Below, piece after piece: positions 42,552 through 55,405 of a DNA stretch of 64,000 bases. Positions within the stretch are counted from its first letter, which is position 1; every line of letters begins with the position of its first letter. The translations under genes were made by a program, and so were the position numbers. The notes below the pieces were generated by a model. That model saw only the letters and a program-made list of their open reading frames with translations, made no database searches and was not told where the DNA came from. The DNA is from Pseudomonadota bacterium (GTDB taxonomy: Bacteria; Pseudomonadota; Gammaproteobacteria; Burkholderiales; Burkholderiaceae_F), in the NCBI GenBank assembly GCA_021825945.1, contig JAKAFN010000002.1:229915-293914 (forward strand). Reading direction: 5' to 3'.

Positions 42552-43649
42552 ATGGTGGACGGGCACGGAAGGTCTGGATCTGCGGTCCGGTCTCGGGCGG
42601 CGCTGCGCCGGCCGGCGTGGGTTTCTGCGATGCTGATCGCCGCAGCAGCGGCGTTCGCGGCGATCGGTCCGCGCGCGTCGGCGGCGGGATTGGCGACGGC
42701 CGTCGTCGTGTCGGCGCCCGGTGACGGCGCGGAGAGCTACGACGGCGTCGTCGAGGCGGTCCGCCAGACCGTGGTGTCGGCGCAGGTTCCGGGGACGATC
42801 GTTGCGATCCGGGTCAAGGCCGGGGATCGCGTGAAAGCCGGGCAGGTGCTCGTTCGTATCGATGCCCGGGCGGCCGAGCAGGATGCTGCCGCCAGCGAGG
42901 CGCAGGTTCGGGCTGCGCGCGCGGCCCTCGAGGTGGCGCGGCGTCAGGTTGCGCGCCAGCGCGAGCTCTTCCGCAGAAATTACATCAGTCAGGCGGCGAT
43001 GGACCGTGCCGAGGCGCAGTTCCGGGCCACCCGGGCGCAGGTCGACGCGCAGCTGGCGCAGGCCGGCGCGGCGCGCACGCAGTCCGGGTTTTACGTCGTC
43101 AAGGCGCCGTATGCCGGTGTGGTATCCGCCGTTCCCGTCACCGTCGGCGACATGGCGATGCCGGGGCGGCCGCTGCTGACGATCTACGATCCGGCCATGC
43201 TGCGCGTCACCGCCGCGGTGCCGCAGTCGGCGGCTGCGGCGGTCGTTCCGGGCGGGTCGATCGCCGTCGATCTACCGGGCCTCTCCGATTCTGCGACCCA
43301 TCTCGCCGCCGATCGTGTCGAGGTGCTCCCCGCCGCCGACCCCGGAACGCACACCGTCGACGTGCGCGCCGATCTTCCGCGCCGACGCGCGGGCGTGGTG
43401 CCGGGCACGTTCGCGCGGCTCTGGCTGCCGGCGCCGGCGGGCGCGGCGACGCGCATCTTCGTGCCGGCGAGCGCCGTCGTCGTGCGGGCGGAAATGACGG
43501 GACTGTACGTGCTGGATGCCAAGGGCGACCCGTTGTTGCGCCAGGTGCGCCTGGGCCGTCGCGACGGTGACCGCGTCGAGGTTCTGGCCGGTGTCAGCCC
43601 CGGGGAGCGCATTGCGCTCGATCCGCAGGCCGCTGCACGGGTGCGCTGA
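42552..43649 (+). CDS. RND efflux periplasmic adaptor subunit
   Basis: 365 aa membrane fusion protein. A basic N-terminus plus hydrophobic segment ends in ASAAG as signal peptide. Lipoyl half-motifs (VSAQVPGTIVAIRVKAGDRVKAGQVLVRID; FYVVKAPYAGVVSAVPVTVGD) flank an alpha-hairpin (about 95-160), then beta-barrel and membrane-proximal domains. Links the inner-membrane pump at 43649 to an outer-membrane channel, here likely the TolC-type protein at 47611. ATG 42552 behind GAGGTGGCA. Confidence 0.9.
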   Translation: MVDGHGRSGSAVRSRAALRRPAWVSAMLIAAAAAFAAIGPRASAAGLATAVVVSAPGDGAESYDGVVEAVRQTVVSAQVPGTIVAIRVKAGDRVKAGQVLVRIDARAAEQDAAASEAQVRAARAALEVARRQVARQRELFRRNYISQAAMDRAEAQFRATRAQVDAQLAQAGAARTQSGFYVVKAPYAGVVSAVPVTVGDMAMPGRPLLTIYDPAMLRVTAAVPQSAAAAVVPGGSIAVDLPGLSDSATHLAADRVEVLPAADPGTHTVDVRADLPRRRAGVVPGTFARLWLPAPAGAATRIFVPASAVVVRAEMTGLYVLDAKGDPLLRQVRLGRRDGDRVEVLAGVSPGERIALDPQAAARVR

Positions 43650-46600
43650 TGATGCGACCGCAGCACGCCGATTCCCGCTTGGGTGTCTCGGGTCGTCTGG
43701 CCGGGTTCTTCATGGACCATCGGCTCACCCCCCTGCTCGCACTCGTCGCGCTGTTGCTGGGCACCTTTGCGCTGCTGGTGACGCCGCGCGAGGAGGACCC
43801 GCAGATCAACGTGACGATGGCCAATGTGCTCATCCCGTTCCCGGGTGCAAGCGCACGCGACGTCGAGCAGATGGTCGCGGGTCCGGCCGAGCAGGCGCTG
43901 TCGCGCGTCGTCGGCATCGATCACGTGATGTCGGTGTCCCGCCCCGGCATGGCGGTGCTCACCGTGCAGTTCAAGGTCGGCGTACCGCGTACCACCGCCC
44001 TGGTGCGGATCTACAACACCGTCGAGTCGCACCGCGACTGGTTTCCGCGCAGCCTCGGCGTGCTGCCGCCGGTGGTCAAGCCCAAGGGCATCGACGATGT
44101 GCCCATCGTTGCGCTGACACTTTATCGCAGCGACGGCCGGGGCGGCGCCTATGAGGTCGAACGGGTCGCGCACAGCATCGAGTCCGACCTCAAGCGCGTC
44201 CCAGGGGTTCGCGAGGTCACCACGATCGGTGGTCCCGGCCACGCGGTGATGGTGGACATGGATCCTGGCCGCATGGCCGGTGCGGGTGTGACGGTGGCGA
44301 CCCTGCGCGACGCGCTGCAGGCCGCAAACGAGGGCTTGCCGATCGGCTCTCTCATCTCGGACAACCATGCCGTCGCGGTGTCGACGGGACCGTTCCTGCG
44401 CGACGCGCGGGATGCCTCGGACCTCATCGTCGGCGTACACGACGGCCGACCCGTGTACCTCAAGGACGTTGCCACGGTGCGCGACGGCCCGCCGCCGCCC
44501 GAGCACTATGTGTGGTACGCGGACGACGGCGGCAACGCCCGGAATCACGCCGGTCCTTGGCCCGAGTATCCAGCGGTGACCCTCGCCATCACCAAGAAAC
44601 CCGGTGAAAACGCGATTCGGGTGGCCGACGCCGTGATGCGCCGTGCAACGGTCCTGCGCAACACGGTGATCCCCGCCGACGTGCATGTGGCGGAGACCCG
44701 CAACTATGGCAAGACCGCCAATGACAAGGCGCAGAAGCTGATCGAGAAGCTGCTGTTCGCGACCGCATCGGTCGTCGCGCTGGTATACCTCGCGATGGGC
44801 CGGCGGGAGGCGCTGATCGTCGGCAGCGCAGTGATCCTGACGCTGATGGTCACGCTGTTCGCATCCTGGGCATGGGGGTTCACGCTGAATCGCGTGTCGC
44901 TTTTCGCCCTGATCTTCTCCATCGGGATCCTCGTCGACGACGCGATCGTGGTCGTCGAGAACATCCATCGTCATCACCAGATCTTTCCCGGCAAGCCGTT
45001 GTCCGAAATCATTCCCGGCGCCGTCGACGAGGTCGGTGGACCGACCATCCTGGCCACCCTGACGGTGATCGCCGCCCTGCTCCCCATGGCCTTCGTGACC
45101 GGCCTCATGGGTCCATACATGAGCCCGATCCCGATCAATGCCAGCATGGGGATGCTGCTCTCCCTCGCGATCGCCTTCGTCGTCACGCCATGGCTGGCGC
45201 GGCGCTGGATGAAGGGACATGACGCGGCGGCCGAAGACGCATGCGGCCCTGGGCATGAGGGTGTGTCGGTGAGTCGGCTGACCGCAACCCTCGCACCGCT
45301 GTTTCAGCGGGCTTTCCGTCCCCTGCTCGATCCCGAGCGCGGTGGGCGCAACCGCGGGATGCTCTGGGTGTTCATCTCCGTTCTGATCGCGGTTTCCGTC
45401 GCGTTGCCGGTCGCGGGCCTGGTGATCCTCAAGATGCTGCCCTTCGACAACAAGTCCGAGTTTCAGGTCGTCGTCGATATGCCGGCGGGCACCCCGTTGG
45501 AAAAAACCGCTGCTGCGTTGCATGAAATGGGGGCATACCTGTCGACGGTGCCGGAAGTCGTCAACTATCAGGCGTACGCCGGGACCGCATCGCCCATCAA
45601 TTTCAACGGCCTAGTGCGCCAGTACTACCTGCGCGCAGGCGGAAACGTCGGTGACATCGAAGTCAACCTCCTCGGCAAGCATCAGCGCAAGGCCGAAAGC
45701 CACGTCATTGCGGCGCGCGTACGGCCGCATCTCGATGCGATCGCCCGCCGGTTCGGCGCCGACGTGAAGGTGGTGGAAGTGCCGCCGGGGCCGCCGGTGC
45801 TGGCGCCGATCGTGGCAGAAATCTATGGTCCGACGGCTGCCGGCCGTATCGAGGTTGCGAAGGCGGTGCGCGCGGTGTTCGAGCGGACCTCGGACATCGT
45901 CGACGTCGACGACAGCAGCATCGCCTCGGCGCCGAAGATCAAGATCGACGTCGACCGCCACAAGGCGGCCCTGTTGGGCATCCCCGAATCGGCGGTGGTC
46001 CGCACGCTGCGCGCGGCGATGGACGGGGATTCCGTGACCTACCTCCATGACGGGTCGAAATATCCGGTGCCGGTGGTGGTGCAGTTGCCGCAAGAGCGGC
46101 TCGGCGACCTGCATTCGCTGCTGCAGATGCGCGTGCGCAGCGCTGCGGGTCGGCTGGTGCCGATTGCCGAACTGGTGACCGTCCGCCACACCACGCTGGA
46201 GCAGCCGATCTATCACAAGGACCTGCTTGCGGTGAACTACGTGGTCGGCGACATGGCGGGAAAGATCGACAGCCCGCTCTATGGCATGTTCCGCATGCGG
46301 CCGGCGATCGCGCGAATCCCTACTCCGGGCGGCGGGTCGATCTCCGAGTACTTCATCCGGCAGCCTGCCGAGACCTACAGCGCCTATGCGTTGAAGTGGG
46401 ACGGCGAGTGGCAGATCACCTATGAGACGTTCCGTGACATGGGCATCGCCTATGCGGTGGGGCTCGTGCTCATTTACTTGTTGGTAGTGGCCCAATTCGG
46501 CTCCTACTTGACGCCGCTCATCATCATGGCGCCGATCCCGCTTACCATCATCGGGGTGATGCCGGGCCATGCCCTCCTGGGCGCGCAGTTCACCGCAACG

Positions 46601-46954
46601 AGCATGATCGGGATGATCGCATTGGCCGGCATCATCGTGCGCAATTCGATCCTGCTGGTCGACTTCGTACACGTGGAACTCGAAGCCGGCGTGCCGTTCG
46701 CTCAGGCGATCGTCCGGTCGGCGATCACGCGTGCGCAGCCGATCGTTCTGACCGGCGTAGCCGCGATGCTCGGCGCATTCTTCATCCTTGATGACCCGAT
46801 CTTCAACGGGCTCGCCATCTCGCTGATCTTCGGCATCCTGGTTTCGACGGTGCTGACCCTGGTGGTGATCCCGACCTTGTACTACGCCGCCTACCACAGC
46901 AAGTACGCCAATCTCGGCCCCGACGCCGAACACCTCATCTCGAAAGGAGACTAA
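43649..46954 (+). CDS. RND efflux transporter permease
   Basis: 1101 aa inner-membrane pump. N-terminal TM1 (LTPLLALVALLLGTFALL), pore domains, TM4 with the proton-relay motif GILVDDAIVVVENIHRH, and an internal repeat ending in TM12 (VLTLVVIPTLYYAAYH). Drug/hydrophobe (HAE-like) rather than heavy-metal class, judged from motif style only; the substrate is unknown. The start overlaps the adaptor stop (TGATG). Confidence 0.92.
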   Translation: MMRPQHADSRLGVSGRLAGFFMDHRLTPLLALVALLLGTFALLVTPREEDPQINVTMANVLIPFPGASARDVEQMVAGPAEQALSRVVGIDHVMSVSRPGMAVLTVQFKVGVPRTTALVRIYNTVESHRDWFPRSLGVLPPVVKPKGIDDVPIVALTLYRSDGRGGAYEVERVAHSIESDLKRVPGVREVTTIGGPGHAVMVDMDPGRMAGAGVTVATLRDALQAANEGLPIGSLISDNHAVAVSTGPFLRDARDASDLIVGVHDGRPVYLKDVATVRDGPPPPEHYVWYADDGGNARNHAGPWPEYPAVTLAITKKPGENAIRVADAVMRRATVLRNTVIPADVHVAETRNYGKTANDKAQKLIEKLLFATASVVALVYLAMGRREALIVGSAVILTLMVTLFASWAWGFTLNRVSLFALIFSIGILVDDAIVVVENIHRHHQIFPGKPLSEIIPGAVDEVGGPTILATLTVIAALLPMAFVTGLMGPYMSPIPINASMGMLLSLAIAFVVTPWLARRWMKGHDAAAEDACGPGHEGVSVSRLTATLAPLFQRAFRPLLDPERGGRNRGMLWVFISVLIAVSVALPVAGLVILKMLPFDNKSEFQVVVDMPAGTPLEKTAAALHEMGAYLSTVPEVVNYQAYAGTASPINFNGLVRQYYLRAGGNVGDIEVNLLGKHQRKAESHVIAARVRPHLDAIARRFGADVKVVEVPPGPPVLAPIVAEIYGPTAAGRIEVAKAVRAVFERTSDIVDVDDSSIASAPKIKIDVDRHKAALLGIPESAVVRTLRAAMDGDSVTYLHDGSKYPVPVVVQLPQERLGDLHSLLQMRVRSAAGRLVPIAELVTVRHTTLEQPIYHKDLLAVNYVVGDMAGKIDSPLYGMFRMRPAIARIPTPGGGSISEYFIRQPAETYSAYALKWDGEWQITYETFRDMGIAYAVGLVLIYLLVVAQFGSYLTPLIIMAPIPLTIIGVMPGHALLGAQFTATSMIGMIALAGIIVRNSILLVDFVHVELEAGVPFAQAIVRSAITRAQPIVLTGVAAMLGAFFILDDPIFNGLAISLIFGILVSTVLTLVVIPTLYYAAYHSKYANLGPDAEHLISKGD

Positions 46955-46957
46955 GCC

Positions 46958-47167
46958 ATGACTTCCTGGCAACTCGTCCGCGTCATCGCGGGAACCTTCA
47001 TCCTCCTCTCCCTTGCTCTGGGGGTTCCGGGCAGCCCGGTGTTCCTGAGTAAATGGTGGCTCGCATTCACGGCTTTCGTGGGCGCAAACCTCTTGCAGAG
47101 CGGGATCACGCGGTGGTGTTTGATGGATAGCATCCTGCGCAAGCTCGGCGTACGCGCCGGTTGCTAG
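46958..47167 (+). CDS. DUF2892 (YgaP-like) inner-membrane protein
   Basis: 69 aa, two hydrophobic helices (VIAGTFILLSLALG; LAFTAFVGANLLQSGITRW) and a conserved Cys (WCLMD). Member of the DUF2892 family, like the 65-aa protein at 39923. Starts 3 bp after the pump and 12 bp before trxC, so clearly in the operon. Confidence 0.87.
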   Translation: MTSWQLVRVIAGTFILLSLALGVPGSPVFLSKWWLAFTAFVGANLLQSGITRWCLMDSILRKLGVRAGC

Positions 47168-47179
47168 AGGAGATCCGCC

Positions 47180-47610
47180 ATGCATCTCGTATGCCCCGCC
47201 TGCGGCAGCACCAATCGGATCCCGGAAGAGCGACTCAACGACGGCCCGGTATGCGGACGCTGTGGCGCGGTGCTGATGCCGCTGGAGCCTGTCTCGCTCG
47301 ATGAACAAACCTTTCATCGCTATATCGCCAATACGGACCTGCCCATCGTCGTCGACTTCTGGGCCGATTGGTGTGGCCCATGCAAGATGATGGCGCCGCA
47401 GTTCGCCGCCGCGGCGAAGGCGATGCCCGGCGTGCGCTTCGTCAAGGTCGACACCGACGAGAACCCGAAGCTCGCCGGAGAATTCCGCATTCGTGGCATC
47501 CCGACGCTGGCGCTGTTCCAGGGCGGCAAGGAGCAGGCGCGCACCTCGGGCGCGATGGGCGCCGCCGATCTCCGGGCGTGGATCACCGCGCAGATCGACC
47601 GGGGCGCCGA

Positions 47611-47614
<4 letters not shown>
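47180..47614 (+). CDS. trxC: Thioredoxin TrxC (thioredoxin 2)
   Basis: 144 aa. N-terminal zinc ribbon (CPACGSTN ... CGRCGAVL) that separates TrxC from TrxA, then the thioredoxin fold with active site WADWCGPCKMM and cis-Pro in IRGIPTLALFQ. Reduces disulfides and is linked to oxidative-stress response. It could also supply electrons to the arsenate reductase. Overlaps the tolC-type gene by 4 bp. Confidence 0.95.
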
Positions 47615-50449
<2,835 letters not shown>

Positions 50450-50470
50450 TCGACCGAAAGGAACCGGAGC

Positions 50471-50683
50471 ATGCCCGCGAGTTCGTCGTCCGCGATCGGG
50501 AATCGCCCCAACCTTTTTCGCGAGATCACCGTGATCCTCGTCGTGAAGATCGCCCTGCTCGTGCTGCTCTGGTTCCTGTTCGTACGAACTTACGAAGTGC
50601 ATGCGGATGCGAACAGCACCGCGGCAGCAATGGGCCTGCATCCGGACGTCGGCACCCGTCCCGCAGGCCGAATCGACCGCTGA
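50471..50683 (+). CDS. cydP: Cytochrome bd oxidase small subunit-like protein (CydP family)
   Basis: 70 aa, one transmembrane helix (REITVILVVKIALLVLLWFLF) after a polar N-terminus. REITVILVVKIALL matches the CydP motif found in front of cydAB in proteobacteria. The C-terminal 25 residues are periplasmic, poorly conserved. Immediately before cydA (68 bp), supporting the assignment. Confidence 0.75.
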   Translation: MPASSSSAIGNRPNLFREITVILVVKIALLVLLWFLFVRTYEVHADANSTAAAMGLHPDVGTRPAGRIDR

Positions 50684-50751
50684 ACGAGAAGTCGACGGGA
50701 AGGTTCGCGCGAGATTTTCGAAATCCTTGAAACGGCATTGGAGAAAATTCC

Positions 50752-52317
50752 ATGGGCACGGAACACCTGGTCGAGTTGTCGCGGTTTCAGTTTGCCGCCA
50801 CGGCGATGTACCACTTTTTATTTGTGCCGCTGACCTTGGGCATGACGTGGCTGCTCGTCATCATGGAGAGCGTATATGTCATGACCAACAAGGTGGTCTA
50901 CAAAGACATGACGCGCTTCTGGGGAAAGTTGTTCGGAATCAACTTCGCCCTGGGGGTGACGACCGGCATCACGATGGAGTTCCAGTTCGGCACCAATTGG
51001 GCGTACTACTCGCATTACGTCGGTGACATCTTCGGCGCGCCGCTGGCCATCGAGGGGATGATGGCGTTTTTCCTCGAGTCGACGTTCATCGGGCTATTTT
51101 TCTTTGGATGGGACCGCCTATCCAAGGCGAAACACCTGATGGTGACGGTGCTGATGGCCTTGGGAACCAATCTTTCGGCACTGTGGATCCTCGTCGCCAA
51201 TGCGTGGATGCAGCATCCCGTCGGAGCGGCATTCAACTATCAGACGATGCGCATGGAGCTGACGAACTTCTGGGCCGTGCTGTTCAACCCGGACGCGCAG
51301 GCGAAGTTCGTGCATACGGTTTCCGCGGGCTATGTGACGGGGGCGGTTTTCGTGCTCGCGATCTCGTCGTACTACCTGCTCAAAGGCCGGGACGTCGAGT
51401 TCGCCAAGCGCAGCTTCCGCATCGCCGCGGCGTTCGGCCTGGCTTCCGCGCTGTCGGTGATCGTGCTCGGCGACGAATCCGGCTATATGGTCAGCGAAGC
51501 GCAGCAGACCAAGATGGCCGCGCTCGAGGCGATGTGGGATACCGAGCCCGCACCGGCGGCGTTGAACCTGCTGGCCGGTGTCGACGAGAAGGCGCAGAAG
51601 AACGACTGGGAGATCAAGATCCCGTACCTGCTCGGCCTGATCGGCACGCGATCGATTTCCCAGCAGATTCCGGGAATTCACCAGATCGAGGCGCGCAACC
51701 ATGACCGAATCGTCTCCGGTATCCAGGCAGTCACGGCGCTGGAGGCGCTGCGGGCGCATCCCGACGACACCGAGGCCAAGGCCCGGTTCGCGGCGCACGA
51801 AAAGGATCTCGGGTTCGGGCTGCTGCTGAAGCGCTACACCGACCATGTCGAGACCGCAACGCCCGCGATGATCGATGCGGCAGCGCGGCTCACGATCCCG
51901 AAGGTTGCGCCGATGTTCTGGGCGTTCCGCGTGATGGTCCTGTTCGGTTTCCTGATGCTGATGCTCTTCGTCGTAGCATTCTGGAGCACGCTGAGCGGGA
52001 AGTGCCGCAACCAGCGTCTGTTGCTGCGCTGGGCGCTGCTCATGCTGCCGGTGCCGTGGTTGACCTGTGAGCTGGGATGGTTCGTCGCCGAGTATGGCCG
52101 GCAGCCCTGGACGATCTATGGCGTGTTGCCGACCGAGTTGTCGGTGTCGAGCCTCAGTCCCGCCAGTCTCGTCGGGTCGATCGCCGGCTTCATCGGGTTC
52201 TACACCGTACTGCTGTGCGCAGAGATGTACCTGATGGTGAAGTTCGCCCGCCTCGGACCGAGTTCGCTGGGAACGGGCAGGTATTCCGGTGAAAGCGCAT
52301 TGGCGCACGCACACTGA
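50752..52317 (+). CDS. cydA: Cytochrome bd ubiquinol oxidase subunit I
   Basis: 521 aa (E. coli 522). Starts [28 protein letters not shown], with the heme-ligand His in [15 protein letters not shown]. The Q-loop after [23 protein letters not shown] is long, placing it in the L subfamily. Quinol oxidase of the inner membrane, high oxygen affinity; bd oxidases tolerate sulfide and cyanide in other bacteria. ATG 50752 with GGAGAAAATTCC upstream. Confidence 0.96.
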   Translation: MGTEHLVELSRFQFAATAMYHFLFVPLTLGMTWLLVIMESVYVMTNKVVYKDMTRFWGKLFGINFALGVTTGITMEFQFGTNWAYYSHYVGDIFGAPLAIEGMMAFFLESTFIGLFFFGWDRLSKAKHLMVTVLMALGTNLSALWILVANAWMQHPVGAAFNYQTMRMELTNFWAVLFNPDAQAKFVHTVSAGYVTGAVFVLAISSYYLLKGRDVEFAKRSFRIAAAFGLASALSVIVLGDESGYMVSEAQQTKMAALEAMWDTEPAPAALNLLAGVDEKAQKNDWEIKIPYLLGLIGTRSISQQIPGIHQIEARNHDRIVSGIQAVTALEALRAHPDDTEAKARFAAHEKDLGFGLLLKRYTDHVETATPAMIDAAARLTIPKVAPMFWAFRVMVLFGFLMLMLFVVAFWSTLSGKCRNQRLLLRWALLMLPVPWLTCELGWFVAEYGRQPWTIYGVLPTELSVSSLSPASLVGSIAGFIGFYTVLLCAEMYLMVKFARLGPSSLGTGRYSGESALAHAH

Positions 52318-52331
52318 GACGGGAGAAAGAC

Positions 52332-53471
52332 ATGCTGGACTATCCGACTCTGAAAGTCATCTGGTGGCTGCTGGTGGGCGTACTGCTGGTCGGCTTTGCC
52401 GTGATGGACGGTCACGACATGGGCGTGGGAACGCTGCTTCCGTTCGTCGGCAAGAACGACATCGAGCGGCGGATCGTGATCAACACCGTCGGCCCGCATT
52501 GGGACGGCAATCAGGTATGGTTCATCACCGGCGGCGGAGCGATCTTCGCCGCCTGGCCTCTGGTGTATGCGACGGCGTTCTCGGGATTCTACTGGGCCAT
52601 GCTGGCGGTATTGTGGGCGCTCTTCTTCCGGCCCGTCGGTTTCGACTACCGGAGCAAGATCGACAACCCGCGTTGGCGGGCGACTTGGGACTGGGGGCTG
52701 TTCGTGGGCGGAGCGGTACCGCCGCTGATCTTCGGCGTGGCGTTCGGTAACCTGCTGCAGGGCGTGCCGTTCCACTTCGACGAGCGGATGGTATCGACCT
52801 ACACCGGTACTTTCTGGCAACTCCTCAACCCGTTCGCGCTGGTGTCCGGCGTGGTGAGCTCGGCGATGATCACGATGCATGGCGCGGTATATCTCGCGCA
52901 TCGTACCGTGGACGACGTTCACCGGCGTGCGGTGGCGGCGGCCCGCGGTGCCGGCCTCGTTCTGCTGCTCGCGTTCACGATCGCCGGAGTCTGGCTGGCG
53001 CAGGGTATCGAAGGCTACGTCATCACATCGGCCATCGACCCGGCGGCCGCTGCCGACCCGCTCGGCAAGACGGTGGTGCGCGAGGCCGGCGCGTGGCTCG
53101 CGAACTACCACAAGGCGCCGCTCACGATGATGCTCCCCGCGCTCGCCTATCTCGGCGTGGCGGTGACGCTCGGCCTGCTCGGCAAGGCCCGCACCGGATG
53201 GGCGTTCGTGACCTCGTCGCTGGTGCTCGCCGGCGTGATCGGTACCGCGGGCGCCGCGATGTTCCCGTTCGTGATGCCGTCCTCGACTGTGCCTGGCGAC
53301 AGCCTCACGGTGTGGGACAGCGTTTCGAGCCACCTCACGCTCGGGATCATGTTTTGGGCGGCGCTGATCTTCGTGCCGATCATCGTGGCCTACACGAGCT
53401 GGGCGTACCGCGTCATGGCCGGAAAGGTCACGGCTGCATACGTGCGTGAGCACGAGCACAGTGCGTATTGA
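52332..53471 (+). CDS. cydB: Cytochrome bd ubiquinol oxidase subunit II
   Basis: 379 aa, nine predicted membrane helices. Contains the CydB signature GFAVMDGHDMGVG, then NTVGPHWDGNQVWFITGGGAIFAAWP and a C-terminal VVAYTSWAYRVMAGKV. Start 15 bp after cydA. Partner of CydA; binds no heme itself but is needed for assembly. Confidence 0.96.
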   Translation: MLDYPTLKVIWWLLVGVLLVGFAVMDGHDMGVGTLLPFVGKNDIERRIVINTVGPHWDGNQVWFITGGGAIFAAWPLVYATAFSGFYWAMLAVLWALFFRPVGFDYRSKIDNPRWRATWDWGLFVGGAVPPLIFGVAFGNLLQGVPFHFDERMVSTYTGTFWQLLNPFALVSGVVSSAMITMHGAVYLAHRTVDDVHRRAVAAARGAGLVLLLAFTIAGVWLAQGIEGYVITSAIDPAAAADPLGKTVVREAGAWLANYHKAPLTMMLPALAYLGVAVTLGLLGKARTGWAFVTSSLVLAGVIGTAGAAMFPFVMPSSTVPGDSLTVWDSVSSHLTLGIMFWAALIFVPIIVAYTSWAYRVMAGKVTAAYVREHEHSAY

Positions 53472-53488
53472 TGGAGGAGGGCGAGATC

Positions 53489-53602
53489 ATGTGGTATTTC
53501 TCTTGGATTCTCGGCATCGGGTTTGCCTGCCTGCTCGCGATCCTCAACGCGATGTGGGGCGAAAACGAGGCGGGTCGTGCCAACGGAGACGGCGAATCGT
53601 GA
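53489..53602 (+). CDS. cydX: Cytochrome bd oxidase small subunit CydX
   Basis: 37 aa peptide starting MWYFSWILGIGFACLLAILN, the CydX/YbgT pattern, then AMWGENE; one helix with a conserved Trp and a short charged tail. Starts 17 bp after the cydB stop with ATGGAGGAGGGCGAG upstream. CydX stabilises the di-heme site in E. coli. Easily missed because of size. Confidence 0.85.
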   Translation: MWYFSWILGIGFACLLAILNAMWGENEAGRANGDGES

Positions 53603-53642
53603 TGCGGGGGCATTTCGAGTTCCCGTTTCGGAGTGGTCCGTC

Positions 53643-54110
53643 TTGAGCCTTGCGGCCAAGCCCCGCACCCTGCTGCTGCCGCCGGCGCCGTATGCCCTGG
53701 CGGTGGTGGCCGGCTGGTGGCTGGACCGGAAGGTGCAACCCTTCCCCCTGGACCTCGCCGGGGCCGCAAGGCCGGTGGCATGGTCTTTTTTCAGCGCCGG
53801 AATGGCGCTGTTTTTTTGGACCCTCTGGACCTTTTTCCGCCATCGCACCACCGTCAATCCGTACAAGGGGGCGACCGCGCTCTGCACCGGAGGCCCCTTC
53901 CGGTTCAGCCGCAACCCGATCTATGTCGGTGACTGGTGTTTCCTCGCCGGCGCTGCGGTCTGGCTGCACACGGCGTGGCCGCTCGTGTTCGCCCCGCTCA
54001 TCTGGGCCGGCCTGCGCTACGCCGTGATCCGCCACGAGGAGGCGCACCTCGAGGCGCGGTTCGGCGAGGAATACCGGCGCTACAAGGCGCGGGTGCGGCG
54101 CTGGCTCTGA
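53643..54110 (+). CDS. Isoprenylcysteine carboxyl methyltransferase-family protein
   Basis: 155 aa from a TTG at 53643 (CGGAGTGG upstream). Four hydrophobic segments, and the family motif GPFRFSRNPIYVGDW, then RHEEAHLEARFGEEYRRYKARVRRWL at the end, the ICMT/PEMT signature. Membrane methyltransferase or related, substrate unknown. Longer in-frame forms overlap cydX. It starts 40 bp after cydX, so may ride the same transcript. Confidence 0.82.
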   Translation: MSLAAKPRTLLLPPAPYALAVVAGWWLDRKVQPFPLDLAGAARPVAWSFFSAGMALFFWTLWTFFRHRTTVNPYKGATALCTGGPFRFSRNPIYVGDWCFLAGAAVWLHTAWPLVFAPLIWAGLRYAVIRHEEAHLEARFGEEYRRYKARVRRWL

Positions 54111-54132
54111 GCGCGTCCTCGGTTCGATGGGG

Positions 54133-54867
54133 TCATACGTACCCCGTTGCCAGCGCGCGCTGCCATTCCGGCCGGCCGCGGCGTCCGGCGAGGTCTGCCA
54201 TGCTGCGATGGTCATACGGAACGGAAATCAGCGATGCCGACCAGCCCGTCTCGCCACGTTCGACGATGGCGTAGCGCGCGTCGGGCGAGGCGTTCTGCAC
54301 GCGGTGCGGTGTCGGGCCGCAGGCGAGAAAGCCGGGCAGCCCGACGCTGCCGGGATTGACGATCCATTGACTACGCGCCGTTCGTACGCTGCGCGGTGTG
54401 TGGCTGTGGCCGCAGAGCACCAGCGCCGCCGCCTCGCCTTCGAGGCGCGCTTCAATCTCGTCGCTCGTCGCCACCCGCAGGTGGGTGGACTCGATGGTTT
54501 CCAGCAGGTACACCATGTCGGTCGTCGGCGTGGCGTGGCAGGCGAACACGTCTTCCGCGATGCGGTGATTCGGGGCCAGGGTCGCGATCCAGGCCCGCTC
54601 GGAATCGCCGAGCTGCGTCCGCGCGTAGATGTCCGAGCGGCCGCAGGCGCCGCGTTCGTCAAGGATCTGGCGCTCGTGATTGCCGGCGAGGTGGATCCAG
54701 TCCGTCTGTGCCATCAGGAACTGCGCGGTTTCGCGCGGCAGCAGCGGCCCGGACAGGCTGTCGCCGAGGTTGACCACGGCGTCGGCCCCGCGTCGGCGCA
54801 AGTCGGCAACCACGGCTTCGAGGGCCGGCAAATTGCCGTGAATGTCGGAAACCACTGCGAGGCGCAT
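54133..54867 (-). CDS. Metallophosphoesterase (calcineurin-like, YfcE/MJ0936 type)
   Basis: 244 aa. Metal-binding motifs AVVSDIHGNLPALEA (D-x-H), NLGDSLSGPL (GD), LAGNHERQIL (GNHE), FACHATP and VLCGHSHTPRS (GH-x-H), all in the order of the family. A phosphodiesterase of unknown substrate. ATG 54867 lies 10 bp after the HIT gene on the same strand. Confidence 0.9.
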   Translation of the reverse strand: MRLAVVSDIHGNLPALEAVVADLRRRGADAVVNLGDSLSGPLLPRETAQFLMAQTDWIHLAGNHERQILDERGACGRSDIYARTQLGDSERAWIATLAPNHRIAEDVFACHATPTTDMVYLLETIESTHLRVATSDEIEARLEGEAAALVLCGHSHTPRSVRTARSQWIVNPGSVGLPGFLACGPTPHRVQNASPDARYAIVERGETGWSASLISVPYDHRSMADLAGRRGRPEWQRALATGYV

Positions 54868-54877
54868 GAATGGCCCT

Positions 54878-55405
54878 TTATTTCGATCCGCAGAATGTGC
54901 CGGGGCTGGTTTCGTGACCCTCGTCCCGGTCTGCTCGCGCACCCGCAGGCTCGGGGGAACATCTGCTCGGTTGCAGCATCTCCACCACGGCGCGAATGAG
55001 TTCGGGCCGCTTCGCGCGCTGCGTCGCCAGGCGTGCCGGGTCCGGATCGCGGCGCCGCACCCCCCACACCGGATCAGGAAAGTGGGCATCGTCGGCGTAG
55101 CGGGCGATGATGTGCCAGTGCAGGTGCGGCACGACGTTGCCCAGGCTCGCCAGGTTGATCTTGTCGGGTGTCAGCACCCGGCGGACTGCCGATTCGACTC
55201 CGAACACCACTTCCATGAGACGGATCCGCGCAGCCGTATCGAGTTCGCTCATCTCGCGGACATGGGCGTCCCAGATCACGCGCAGGAAGCCGGGGTAGTC
55301 GGCATCGTCGATCGCGACCACCCGCAGGCGGCCCTCGCGCCAGAGCACCGTTCCGCCATCGGTGGCGCACAGCGGGCAGGCCGGGGTGACGGTCGCGTCG
55401 CTCAC
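54878..55405 (-). CDS. HIT family nucleotide-binding protein
   Basis: 175 aa from a GTG at 55405, which overlaps the stop of the DUF3683 gene (GTGA). Motif [20 protein letters not shown] contains the HIT triad His-x-His-x-His. N-terminal CPLC (ACPLCATDG) and later residues suggest a zinc site. HIT proteins hydrolyse dinucleotide or aminoacyl-AMP-like substrates. Upstream in-frame start codons lie inside the previous gene. Confidence 0.9.
   Translation of the reverse strand: MSDATVTPACPLCATDGGTVLWREGRLRVVAIDDADYPGFLRVIWDAHVREMSELDTAARIRLMEVVFGVESAVRRVLTPDKINLASLGNVVPHLHWHIIARYADDAHFPDPVWGVRRRDPDPARLATQRAKRPELIRAVVEMLQPSRCSPEPAGARADRDEGHETSPGTFCGSK

Noticed and set aside
43184..45523. 779-codon minus-strand frame opposite the RND pump
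   Set aside because: His/Arg/Asp-rich antisense translation; the sense strand encodes a clear RND transporter.
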